Shown here: piece by piece, positions 1 through 5,905 of the stretch | How the letters are laid out: every line of letters begins with the position of its first letter | Numbering within the stretch: position 1 is the first letter of the stretch | From: an uncultured Clostridia bacterium | Lineage (GTDB): Bacteria; Bacillota; Clostridia; Oscillospirales; Ruminococcaceae | Direction: 5' to 3' | DNA: 7,055 nt | Assembly: GCA_947177695.1 (NCBI GenBank) | Contig: CAMWVO010000092.1 | Span: forward strand, 1 to 7,055 | Notes under the pieces: generated by a model | What the model was told of the DNA's origin: nothing | Seen by the model: the letters and a program-made list of their open reading frames with translations, nothing else | Databases searched by the model: none | Position numbers and translations under genes: made by a program

Positions 1-336
1 GTATATAATTTCTTATTCTTTGATTTCTCTTTAAATAATGTCATTTATTATGAAAATGAGGAAATAGTGAAGGAAATTATTCCAGTTAAAATTTCTTATA
101 AAAACTTTCTCATAGATTTAAATGAACTTTTTAATTTTAAAAGTGTTACAGGTTTGTCTAATGAAGAGGTTGTTGACAAGATAATTAAGTCGCTACAAGA
201 TACTGAAAAACAGATTGAAACTGATTTAAAATGTAAAGACGAATTATTCTCTAAAATTGATAATGCCGTTGGTATTTATTTGAGTAACCTTTTTGAGAAA
301 TCTCAAGTAACTGACGTTAAAAAGAAAAACAAATGA
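1..336 (+). CDS. Hypothetical protein, 3' part (or small 89-residue protein)
   Basis: I do not recognise this protein. The frame is open from the first base of the window to the TGA at 334-336, so it is probably the C-terminal end of a longer gene whose start lies to the left. An internal GTG at 67 has a GAGG five bases upstream and could instead start an 89-residue protein. The visible part is rich in Lys, Glu, Ile and Leu, reads as mostly helical (residues such as SNEEVVDKIIKSLQDTEKQI), and ends in a basic KKKNK tail. It has no signal peptide or membrane segment. A strong terminator follows at once, so it ends a transcription unit separate from the replication genes. Its position next to the replication origin region suggests element cargo, but this is not shown. 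Confidence 0.55.
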   Translation, partial: VYNFLFFDFSLNNVIYYENEEIVKEIIPVKISYKNFLIDLNELFNFKSVTGLSNEEVVDKIIKSLQDTEKQIETDLKCKDELFSKIDNAVGIYLSNLFEKSQVTDVKKKNK

Positions 337-350
337 TTGCCAAAAGTAAG

Positions 351-391
351 TCTCCATACCTGTATTTTTTAGGTATGGAGATTTTTGTTTT
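351..391 (+). terminator. Rho-independent terminator after the left open frame
   Basis: An 11-bp perfect stem (TCTCCATACCT at 351-361 with AGGTATGGAGA at 371-381) encloses a nine-base loop and runs directly into a T-rich tract (TTTTTGTTTT). It lies 15 bases after the TGA at 334-336 and isolates the left gene from the repeat region and the replication genes. Confidence 0.9.
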
Positions 392-436
392 GGAAATTCA
401 AGACTGATACTGCAAACTGAATTGCAAATATTTCCA
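391..436. repeat. Inverted repeat TGGAAAT / ATTTCCA
   Basis: TGGAAAT at 391-397 and ATTTCCA at 430-436 are exact inverted copies separated by 32 bases. The interval carries two TGCAAA boxes. It sits at the left edge of the repeat-rich gap before the initiator gene. It may be part of an origin (for example a single-strand origin or a protein site), but it is short and could be chance. Confidence 0.35.
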
Positions 437-445
437 ATTAATGTG

Positions 446-528
446 CTGACAGGCTGACAGGTTGATTTATTTCTTTCTTATATATACCAAGTACGATAAA
501 CGAATTAATATACTTGTCAGCGTGTCAG
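446..528. repeat. Symmetrical double repeat, candidate replication/nicking origin
   Basis: Two tandem copies of GCTGACAG (445-460) are mirrored by inverted copies TTGTCAGC and GTGTCAGT (514-529). The CTGACA cores at 446-451 and 454-459 and the TGTCAG cores at 515-520 and 523-528 are each 8 bp apart and exactly symmetrical about position 487. An inner inverted repeat, CAAGTA at 488-493 with TACTTG at 511-516, flanks an AT-rich 17-base loop. Paired repeats just upstream of a rolling-circle initiator gene are typical of a double-strand origin or oriT, which the initiator would bind and nick. The repeats are seen directly; the origin function is inferred. Confidence 0.5.
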
Positions 529-555
529 TATATTATGTCCCGCCGGAAAGACACT

Positions 556-580
556 TTCTTATACATAAATGTATGTAGAA
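556..580. repeat. Dyad element ATACAT-AA-ATGTAT, possible operator
   Basis: A perfect 6-bp dyad with a two-base centre lies at 561-574, and TTCT at 556-559 and AGAA at 577-580 extend the symmetry imperfectly. At about 25 bp it has the size and form of a repressor dimer site. It lies about 100 bases before the initiator start codon. It could equally be a transcript hairpin. No regulator gene is visible in the window. Confidence 0.35.
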
Positions 581-656
581 GCCTGTGATTTATAGACGTA
601 AGATCAAAAATGGTACAGACAAACTTTTCATATTGTTTTGAAATTCATGTAACAAT

Positions 657-680
657 CTCGTAATAAAAGTACGAGGTGAT
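657..680 (+). promoter_or_regulatory. Ribosome binding site of the initiator gene, partly paired in a hairpin
   Basis: The ribosome binding site GAGGTGAT (673-680) ends three bases before the ATG at 684 and fixes the start. Its first three bases belong to a perfect 6-bp stem, CTCGTA at 657-662 with TACGAG at 670-675. A second pairing, GTAAT at 660-664 with ATTAC at 679-683, would also cover the site. Either fold could hold initiator translation low. A promoter-like TTGAAA at 638-643 and TAATAA at 661-666 (17 bp apart) would start transcription almost on the ribosome site, so it is doubtful. Confidence 0.4.
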
Positions 681-683
681 TAC

Positions 684-1727
684 ATGATAAACTATAAAAC
701 ATCAGCTGACGGCTTTGGAATACATACATTTATGCTTACGGCTTCTTTAAGCTATGAAAAATACCGAGAGTTAAAATTGATACTTCAAAAGAATGTTTGG
801 GAGAAAAAGGAATCCGACAACCAAAGCTACATAAAATCAAAGTTATTTATGACCGAGGGATACCTCGGGGTATCTTCAAAGCTGTATATGCAAAACGGCT
901 TTGCGAGAATAGAAATTATCGTAAATCCAACCGACTTATTGGCAGAACGGTACACCCAAACAGAAATATTCACCTGTTCCGATTCCTGCAAGAAAATGTT
1001 AAAACGGCTTAACGAGGCACTAAAACTAATCAATATGACAATATATAATTTTACATTATCCAGAGTTGATCTATGTGTAAACTATGTTATGACACCCGCA
1101 GTTATTGAAGCCTACATAAAGCTTGGCAGGAAATCTTATTTAAGACAAAATGTGCAGGAAAAACGATTTACAGATGCTGATAATAATCTTCACAGCTTGA
1201 CGCTTGTATGTCCGTCCTTTGAAATAGAGATATATGATAAAGAATATGAAGTTGCAAATAGGGTAACCGAGTATACATTGGAAGATGAGTACGGCAAAAT
1301 TCTCCGTTTGGAAGTCAGGCTGTCAAGAGATACTATATATAAATATGTGCGTCAATGGAATTTGTGTGGATTAAAGGAAATTTTGTCATGCTTTATATAT
1401 GATAGTCAGGATATAATGAAAGACTGCATTGAACGCAGCTTCTGGCAAGGCGGCTATGCAACACTGGAAACGGCAAAACAAATTATTTCCTTACAGCCAT
1501 TCAAAGGCAAGACTAAGGAGCATATGTTCGATATTCTCGACAGCCGAAAGCCCATTGAAGAGAGATTTGACGATTTGACAGTTAATTACAATTATTCTTT
1601 GAAGCAGATACTTCGGCTGAAAAATAAATTCAAGAAATGCGGTATTTGTCCTGTTACTATTACGATTAGGGATTCACAAAAATGTGGTGATTTTCTAATA
1701 GGAATACCAAATTTATTTCTAAAATAA
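684..1727 (+). CDS. Rolling-circle-type replication initiator (Rep_trans / phage gene II-like)
   Basis: A 347-residue protein that probably nicks the element origin and starts rolling-circle copying, staying bound to the 5' end through a tyrosine. Three blocks support this: LSRVDLCVNY (125-134), IEIYDKEYEV (181-190) and LRLEVRLSRDTIYKY (207-221). They match the order and spacing of the R-[IV]-D, YDK and R-[VL]-E blocks of plasmid Rep_trans and filamentous phage gene II-type initiators. The active tyrosine cannot be fixed by eye; Tyr219 and Tyr221 next to the R-E block are candidates. No clear HUH triplet is seen. The start is set by GAGGTGAT. It lies directly downstream of the paired-repeat region, its likely target. 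The same families include element relaxases (NicK/MobT), so a role in mobilisation is possible. Family assignment rests on motifs, not on a search. Confidence 0.65.
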   Translation: MINYKTSADGFGIHTFMLTASLSYEKYRELKLILQKNVWEKKESDNQSYIKSKLFMTEGYLGVSSKLYMQNGFARIEIIVNPTDLLAERYTQTEIFTCSDSCKKMLKRLNEALKLINMTIYNFTLSRVDLCVNYVMTPAVIEAYIKLGRKSYLRQNVQEKRFTDADNNLHSLTLVCPSFEIEIYDKEYEVANRVTEYTLEDEYGKILRLEVRLSRDTIYKYVRQWNLCGLKEILSCFIYDSQDIMKDCIERSFWQGGYATLETAKQIISLQPFKGKTKEHMFDILDSRKPIEERFDDLTVNYNYSLKQILRLKNKFKKCGICPVTITIRDSQKCGDFLIGIPNLFLK

Positions 1728-1734
1728 GTCTTGC

Positions 1735-1754
1735 AATGGCTTCAAATGGCTTCA
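1735..1754. repeat. Two tandem copies of AATGGCTTCA
   Basis: Two perfect 10-bp tandem copies lie just after the stop codon of the initiator gene and about 40 bp before a predicted promoter. A 10-bp period puts both copies on the same face of the helix, which suits cooperative protein binding. Two copies are few, so function is uncertain. Confidence 0.4.
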
Positions 1755-1794
1755 TAGCGTTATCCGTTAAATTGAAAATGGTTTTTCGGATTTT

Positions 1795-1823
1795 CTGACA
1801 AATCGTTTTTCATGTGGTAAAAT
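1795..1823 (+). promoter_or_regulatory. Predicted promoter for the unknown gene and helicase
   Basis: CTGACA at 1795-1800 and TAAAAT at 1818-1823 are separated by 17 bp, and TGG just before the -10 box makes an extended -10. It lies in the only sizeable gap between the initiator and the next gene, about 80 bases before the ATG at 1903. Two copies of GTTTTTC (1781-1787 and 1805-1811) lie upstream of the -35 box and within the spacer, and may be regulator sites. Confidence 0.5.
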
Positions 1824-1902
1824 AATAGCAACACAACAGAAAAAGTTCATTAGCCATGGATAGTGATTTTTTATTGTGATTTTATAACAGGAGGCATTTA
1901 AA

Positions 1903-2526
1903 ATGTCGAAAATTATTTCGTCAGCCAAAGTAGCTGAAAAATTTGTACATTTTACAGATGTACACTTTGAGGATTCAATATGTGTGAACATGGATTCGTT
2001 CGAGAGGTGCATATACATTCACGGAAGAAAATTCCGTATAAATAGCTATGTGTGTGCAGCCATAGATGAAAATGGTGAAGTTATCCCGCTTAACTTGGAT
2101 AATTTAACCATTGCTGCAAAGCCAAAATATTCAGGTGATTTTGTTGGGTATGTAGATATTGAAGGTGAGCGTATGAAGATTTCTACTAAATCCCCATATA
2201 ATCTTATGCATTCGTTTATTTTTGCTTTTGTATGCGATGATGTATCAGCAAGTGTTTTACTGACAAAACCTGTAGCTACAAACGGTTGCCTTTCTGGTAT
2301 GTCCATTGACATTGGATTGAAGGACAAAGAGAGCAATTATGGCTACAATAGGGTTATGGAGAGTATTTCAGCTATATTTTCACTCATAAAATCAACTGCA
2401 CTTAGAAGTGTTAAAAACGATACTGCATTTGCAGGGCTGTTTGAAACTCCAAATGCTTTACTATGTAAAAGTGAAGATAAAACCGTACAATCCGAGCAAA
2501 AGCAAATAGGTGATCAATATGATTGA
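1903..2526 (+). CDS. Hypothetical protein between initiator and helicase
   Basis: I do not recognise this 207-residue protein. The start is well supported by AGGAGG at 1889-1894, eight bases before the ATG. The sequence reads as mixed strand and helix: a short-strand-rich first two thirds (for example CIYIHGRKFRI and FVGYVDIEGERMKIS), then a helical stretch around SISAIFSLIKSTALRS, then a polar tail rich in Gln, Asp and Lys. There are several scattered cysteines but no zinc-finger spacing, no Walker motif and no signal peptide. Its last codons overlap the start of the helicase gene, so the two are probably translated together. A replication helper such as a single-strand DNA binding protein or helicase loader would fit the position, but nothing in the sequence proves it. 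Confidence 0.8.
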   Translation: MSKIISSAKVAEKFVHFTDVHFEDSICVNMDSFERCIYIHGRKFRINSYVCAAIDENGEVIPLNLDNLTIAAKPKYSGDFVGYVDIEGERMKISTKSPYNLMHSFIFAFVCDDVSASVLLTKPVATNGCLSGMSIDIGLKDKESNYGYNRVMESISAIFSLIKSTALRSVKNDTAFAGLFETPNALLCKSEDKTVQSEQKQIGDQYD

Positions 2527-4138
2527 AAAAGATTTATTCACCAATATAAACGACTTTGAGGATTATGACCAATACGAGGAACTGAGTGAAGATGATTGGT
2601 CAGAATTATCTAAAGAACTGGGTTGTTTAACCATTGATGAATTAGTTGAAAAAGCTGACGAGTTATTGAACAATGACGAAGACTTCAGCGATGATGAAAT
2701 CAATTGTTTTGACAATGACAACAATGGTTTTATTCCAATCTCTGAATATTTTAAACACACAGTTCTTCCATATGAGAAAAATCGCAGAATGGCTGTAATC
2801 ATTGAAAAATCAAGCAATCAAGAGGCTCTTGTTTCTAAAAACGTTGATTTTTCAAAGATGAAAAGCTATGATATTGCGAAATATCTGACAAAATCATGCG
2901 TTAATATAATTCGCATAGACGATTTGACGTATTTCTACTGTGAAAGAAACGGTACGTACTATTGCTTGCATAACACAGAAAACAGGAGCAAGTTTAAAAA
3001 TGAACTTCCAACAGAAATTCGCAGTCAGATTAACAACATTGACCAAGTTATTAATGAACTGCTTACAATGCCTAATATTGAAAGCCGAGAATTTGCAGAG
3101 GGTAATAACGGTTCACTCATTAACTTTAAAGACGGCATACTCGACATATTTTCAGGAGAGGTTTACGAACATTCTCCTGAATACACCTTTACGTACTGCC
3201 TCAACGCCTACACAAGCAACCTTGGTGTTGAGGATAATGCAGAACTTTTTCAACAGTATCTTGATACCAGTTTTGAAGATGATGCTGGAAATATTTCCAA
3301 TTTACAAGAAATGCTTGGATTGGCGATTAGCCAAATACGCAACCAGAAAGTAGCATTTTTTCTTCATGGTAAAAGCAACTCGGGGAAAAGCGTTATGCTT
3401 GACCTTGTGAAAAAAATTGTAGGTGAAGAATTCTGTTCGTCTGTATCTTTTGAGCAGCTTGCTTCAAGGTTCGGCACATCACATTTTCTTGGCAAGACGC
3501 TGAATGTCAGCGGAGAAGCACCTGATATTACGGCAAAACGTTTGGATATTTTCAAAACCATTGTGGGAAATGACGCTATTATGGCAGAGCATAAAGGAAA
3601 AGACGGCTTTTATATGCGTAACTATGCGTTGCTGATATTTGCCGCCAATAATATGCCCGAAATATCCATACCCGATGAAGCTTATTATAATAGGCTTAGA
3701 ATCATCAGATACAATAAATCCGTAGATAAATCTATGTGGATAAACAACTTGCCGGAGAGACTTTATAAAGAATCTCTCGGTACGATTTTAAGGTTTGCTA
3801 TTGAGGGCTTAAAGCGATTTATTGATAATGGAATGGAGCTTACTTATATAGAAACGTCAAACTTATATGTAGATGAATACAGGAATGACGCTAACAGCTT
3901 CATATCCTTTATAACTCAATTTGTAAAGTGTGAAAGCAATGGCATTCTTTTAAGCAAAAACTTATTTGGAGCATATAGCGAATACTGCTCGCAAAATATG
4001 CTAAAGCCGATCGGAACAAATAATTGCAGTAAAATGCTGTTGGAAGTATTTCCCGAAGCTGAAAAATCAACATCGGGTCACAGCGGCAATAGGTGCTACA
4101 AAGGATTGAAATGTACTTATCAGATACAAAAAAATTAA
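2519..4138 (+). CDS. D5/P4-type SF3 helicase (phage/plasmid replication)
   Basis: A 539-residue superfamily 3 DNA helicase that would unwind the element during replication. A very acidic N-terminus (about 1-70) leads into a D5_N-like region with the hallmark NFKDGILD (202-209) followed by HSPEYTFTY. The helicase core has Walker A GKSNSGKS (284-291), a Walker B-type LNVSGEAPD with Glu333, sensor Asn377-Asn378 in LLIFAANNMP, and an arginine-finger candidate Arg392 in YYNRLRIIRY. The frame can also be opened by GTG at 2510, but ATG at 2519 is preferred because AGGTG lies six bases before it. This start overlaps the upstream gene by eight bases (ATGATTGA). P4-type proteins usually carry a primase half; none is recognisable here and the protein is short, so priming may come from the host or may not be needed. 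Confidence 0.9.
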   Translation: MIEKDLFTNINDFEDYDQYEELSEDDWSELSKELGCLTIDELVEKADELLNNDEDFSDDEINCFDNDNNGFIPISEYFKHTVLPYEKNRRMAVIIEKSSNQEALVSKNVDFSKMKSYDIAKYLTKSCVNIIRIDDLTYFYCERNGTYYCLHNTENRSKFKNELPTEIRSQINNIDQVINELLTMPNIESREFAEGNNGSLINFKDGILDIFSGEVYEHSPEYTFTYCLNAYTSNLGVEDNAELFQQYLDTSFEDDAGNISNLQEMLGLAISQIRNQKVAFFLHGKSNSGKSVMLDLVKKIVGEEFCSSVSFEQLASRFGTSHFLGKTLNVSGEAPDITAKRLDIFKTIVGNDAIMAEHKGKDGFYMRNYALLIFAANNMPEISIPDEAYYNRLRIIRYNKSVDKSMWINNLPERLYKESLGTILRFAIEGLKRFIDNGMELTYIETSNLYVDEYRNDANSFISFITQFVKCESNGILLSKNLFGAYSEYCSQNMLKPIGTNNCSKMLLEVFPEAEKSTSGHSGNRCYKGLKCTYQIQKN

Positions 4139-4156
4139 ACAGAAAGGATTTTTTAT

Positions 4157-4441
4157 ATGAAAGACAAACAAGCAATAATCTCTCAAATTGTTATACTGTT
4201 ATCTCAACTTTCAGAAACGGAAGATGAAAAACCGACTGCCGCTATTACCACAAAGGACAAGCCTGTTGAAATGCTGACAGTTAAGGAGTGTACGGAAATC
4301 ATTAAAGGTCTTTCGGAGCATACCGTCCGTCAGCTTGTGGCACAGGATAAAATCCCGTACATAAGGACAGGGCAGGGAAAACGGGGTAAAATCCTTATAT
4401 CAAAAGAGGCGCTTCTTGCATACTTCAATAAGGTGGTATAA
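4157..4441 (+). CDS. xis: Excisionase-like winged helix-turn-helix protein
   Basis: A 94-residue protein with a MerR/excisionase-type DNA binding domain at about 39-92. The segment MLTVKECTEIIKG-LSEHTVRQLVAQDKIPYIRTG is the typical helix-turn-helix, and RGKILISKEALLAYF is the wing and closing helix. The N-terminal 38 residues hold a short hydrophobic helix and a polar linker. Such proteins bend attachment-site DNA and turn the integrase toward excision. The start is set by AGAAAGGA (4141-4148), eight bases before the ATG. It begins 18 bases after the helicase stop, so it is probably on the helicase transcript, and it lies directly before the integrase, as in many Firmicute elements. The domain is certain enough; a purely regulatory role instead of excision is possible. 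Confidence 0.85.
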   Translation: MKDKQAIISQIVILLSQLSETEDEKPTAAITTKDKPVEMLTVKECTEIIKGLSEHTVRQLVAQDKIPYIRTGQGKRGKILISKEALLAYFNKVV

Positions 4442-4460
4442 TACCAAAAATTCAGAAAAA

Positions 4461-4522
4461 GGGTCTTGACTTTTGACACTTATTATATATAATTGATATA
4501 GAAAGTGTTGCGGTCAAGACCC
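4461..4522 (+). promoter_or_regulatory. Integrase promoter region enclosed by a perfect inverted repeat
   Basis: GGGTCTTGAC at 4461-4470 and GTCAAGACCC at 4513-4522 are exact inverted copies. Two overlapping promoters fit between or across them: TTGACT (4466-4471)-16-TATAAT (4488-4493) and TTGACA (4473-4478)-18-TATAGA (4497-4502). An inner pair, ACACTT at 4476-4481 with AAGTGT at 4503-4508, adds to the symmetry. The repeats could be operator halves bound by Xis or a repressor to loop the promoter. In a transcript reading through from xis they could pair as a long hairpin. Confidence 0.6.
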
Positions 4523-4541
4523 TGTTTTCGTAAACAGGAGG
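4521..4541 (+). promoter_or_regulatory. Integrase ribosome binding site, partly paired in a hairpin
   Basis: AGGAGG at 4536-4541 lies nine bases before the integrase ATG. Its first three bases are in a perfect 7-bp hairpin, CCTGTTT at 4521-4527 with AAACAGG at 4532-4538 and a TCGT loop. The hairpin shares two bases (4521-4522) with the right arm of the larger inverted repeat, so the two folds compete. This would let the transcript origin influence integrase translation; that step is inference. Confidence 0.45.
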
Positions 4542-4550
4542 ATTGATTTT

Positions 4551-5762
4551 ATGGCTTCTATAAGGAAAAAGAATAATTCCTATGAAATTCGCATAAGTTG
4601 CGGTTACGACATCAACGGCAAGCAAAAATTCCAACAAATGACGTGGAAGCCCGAAGCAGGCATGACAGACAAGCAAATCGAAAAGGAGGTAAACAGACAG
4701 GCTGTTTTATTTGAGGAAAAATGTCTAAAAGGTCAAGTTACCGCAAACATCAAGTTTGAGGAATTTGCCGAGCAATGGTTTGAAGAATATGCAAAACTGA
4801 ATTTGCGGAGTACGTCCTATGAACGTATGAGAAAGCTTACGCCTCGTGTATATCCTGCGCTCGGACATTTGCGGCTTGACAAGATAACAGGTCGGCATAT
4901 TCAGCAGTTTATCAATGACCTGCTTCTGAACGGCAAAAATATGAGAACGGGCGAACCGCTGTCCCGAAAGACGGTAGTACATCACCTGTCGTTAATAAGC
5001 GATGTCCTGAGCTATGCTGTAAAAATGGACGTGCTGAATGATAACCCTTGCCGAAAGGTCACTATACCCAAAGGCGAGAAAAAGGAGAAAAACATATACA
5101 CCCTTGAAGAACTGGAGCAGCTTTTAACTCTGCTTGAAACTGCGCCGCTGAAATACAGACTGTTCTTTACGCTGTTGCTGTACACAGGATTTCGCCGAGG
5201 AGAAATGATGGGGCTTGAATGGAAAGACGTGGATTTTGATGGAAGCATTATAAGTGTTCGCCGCACGTCCAACTATACCAAAGAGCGAGGCATATACACC
5301 GACACCACCAAAACAAAAAGTTCACAGCGAAGCAGAAAATATCCTCAGCTTGTATTCGATTTGCTGAAATCCTACAAAGCCGAGCAAGACGAAGAACGCC
5401 ACAAGCTCGGAAGCAAGTGGATAGATAGCGACAGAATTTTTGTCCAAGCCGACGGTCGCCCCATGAACAACAATTCGCCGTATTTGTGGCTTCACAGGTT
5501 TTGCGAAAAAAACAATATGCGGTTCTGCGATATTCACAGCTTCAGACACGCCCATGCTTCCATTTTAATCCAATCAGGAGTTGACGTGGCAACGGTATCC
5601 GCTGATTTAGGACACACAAATTCCGGAACAACCTTGGGAATATATACTCATGAGTTCCAAGAGGCACAGGCGAGGGCTTCCGACATCATAGCCAATGCTC
5701 TGGATTTTTCAAAGAAAAGAGAGCAGGACAAAGCCAATGAGGAGCAGTCATATGCTTCTTGA
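4551..5762 (+). CDS. int: Tyrosine site-specific integrase (Tn916/lambda type)
   Basis: A complete 403-residue tyrosine recombinase that joins the element to the tRNA-Leu gene and, with the excisionase, cuts it out. The N-terminal ~60 residues form an arm-site DNA binding domain (SIRKKNNSYEIRISCGYD then a QxxxxxW strand). Residues ~66-170 are the SAM-like core-binding domain. The catalytic domain (~180-380) has all expected residues: Arg215 in TGFRRGE, Lys254 in TKTKSS, His329 and Arg332 in HSFRH, His355 in LGHT, and the nucleophile Tyr365 in GIYTH. Length is normal for the family and no frameshift is seen, so it should be active. The start follows AGGAGG. The gene ends about 120 bases from the tRNA 3' end, which points to that tRNA as its target. 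Confidence 0.96.
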   Translation: MASIRKKNNSYEIRISCGYDINGKQKFQQMTWKPEAGMTDKQIEKEVNRQAVLFEEKCLKGQVTANIKFEEFAEQWFEEYAKLNLRSTSYERMRKLTPRVYPALGHLRLDKITGRHIQQFINDLLLNGKNMRTGEPLSRKTVVHHLSLISDVLSYAVKMDVLNDNPCRKVTIPKGEKKEKNIYTLEELEQLLTLLETAPLKYRLFFTLLLYTGFRRGEMMGLEWKDVDFDGSIISVRRTSNYTKERGIYTDTTKTKSSQRSRKYPQLVFDLLKSYKAEQDEERHKLGSKWIDSDRIFVQADGRPMNNNSPYLWLHRFCEKNNMRFCDIHSFRHAHASILIQSGVDVATVSADLGHTNSGTTLGIYTHEFQEAQARASDIIANALDFSKKREQDKANEEQSYAS

Positions 5763-5775
5763 TAAAAAGTTACAT

Positions 5776-5815
5776 AATGGGGCGGGAAGATACAATAATG
5801 GGCAAACAATGGGCA
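5776..5815. repeat. Phased AATGGG repeats, candidate integrase arm sites
   Basis: AATGGG occurs at 5776-5781, 5797-5802 and 5808-5813. The last two are identical over eight bases (AATGGGCA), and the first two are both preceded by TACA-type sequence. Spacings of 21 and 11 bp put all three on one face of the helix. They lie between the integrase stop codon and the attachment site, where lambda-type integrases have arm-binding sites for their N-terminal domain. Function is inferred from position and phasing. Confidence 0.5.
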
Positions 5816-5841
5816 TTTACAAAAATGGTAAAAATAAGAAA

Positions 5842-5874
5842 CCCGCAAACCCTTTCTATAAAAGGATTTGCGGG
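5842..5874 (-). terminator. Hairpin terminator for tRNA-Leu supplied by the element
   Basis: CCCGCAAA at 5842-5849 pairs with TTTGCGGG at 5867-5874, and after one mismatch CCTTT pairs with AAAGG around a five-base loop. Read on the minus strand the stem is followed by a T-rich run (TTTCTTATTTTT), giving a classic intrinsic terminator nine bases after the tRNA CCA end. On the plus strand no T tract follows, so it would end integrase transcription only weakly. Confidence 0.8.
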
Positions 5875-5883
5875 AATTGAGAA

Positions 5884-5905
5884 TGGTGCGAGTAATGGGA
5901 CTTGA
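5884..5905. other. Right attachment site (within tRNA-Leu 3' end)
   Basis: The T arm, acceptor strand and CCA of the tRNA form the likely crossover core, because the element lies on the 3' side and the tRNA is complete. Exact core ends cannot be set without the left attachment site, which is outside the window; the range given covers the CCA, the acceptor 3' strand and part of the T arm. Confidence 0.55.

Larger units (their letters stand above)
1..5883. mobile_element. Right-hand part of an integrative element inserted in tRNA-Leu
   Basis: A replication initiator, SF3 helicase, excisionase-like protein and tyrosine integrase follow one another on the plus strand. The integrase ends about 120 bases from the 3' end of a tRNA-Leu gene, the standard arrangement for a tRNA-targeting integrative element. 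The right boundary is therefore the tRNA 3' end. I found no second copy of the tRNA 3' sequence further left in the window, so the left boundary lies outside it. Including bases 1-336 in the element is an inference. No structural phage genes or conjugation genes are visible, so prophage, satellite, mobilisable element and integrative plasmid all remain possible. Confidence 0.8.

Noticed and set aside
391..683. CRISPR array or riboswitch in the long gene-free gap
   Set aside because: The repeats are 6-8 bases, only two per direction, with no regular spacers; no known riboswitch core was recognised.
2510..2518. GTG at 2510 as the helicase start
   Set aside because: The only ribosome-site-like sequence (AGGTG, 2508-2512) overlaps this codon, so it can serve the ATG at 2519 but not the GTG.
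2940..3353. 137-codon frame inside the helicase gene
   Set aside because: It is out of frame within a well-supported helicase region and shows no family motif or ribosome site.
5695..5880. Open frame of 61 codons over the integrase 3' end and the tRNA terminator
   Set aside because: It overlaps the integrase and runs through the repeats and the hairpin; the sequence is low in complexity and has no supported ribosome site.
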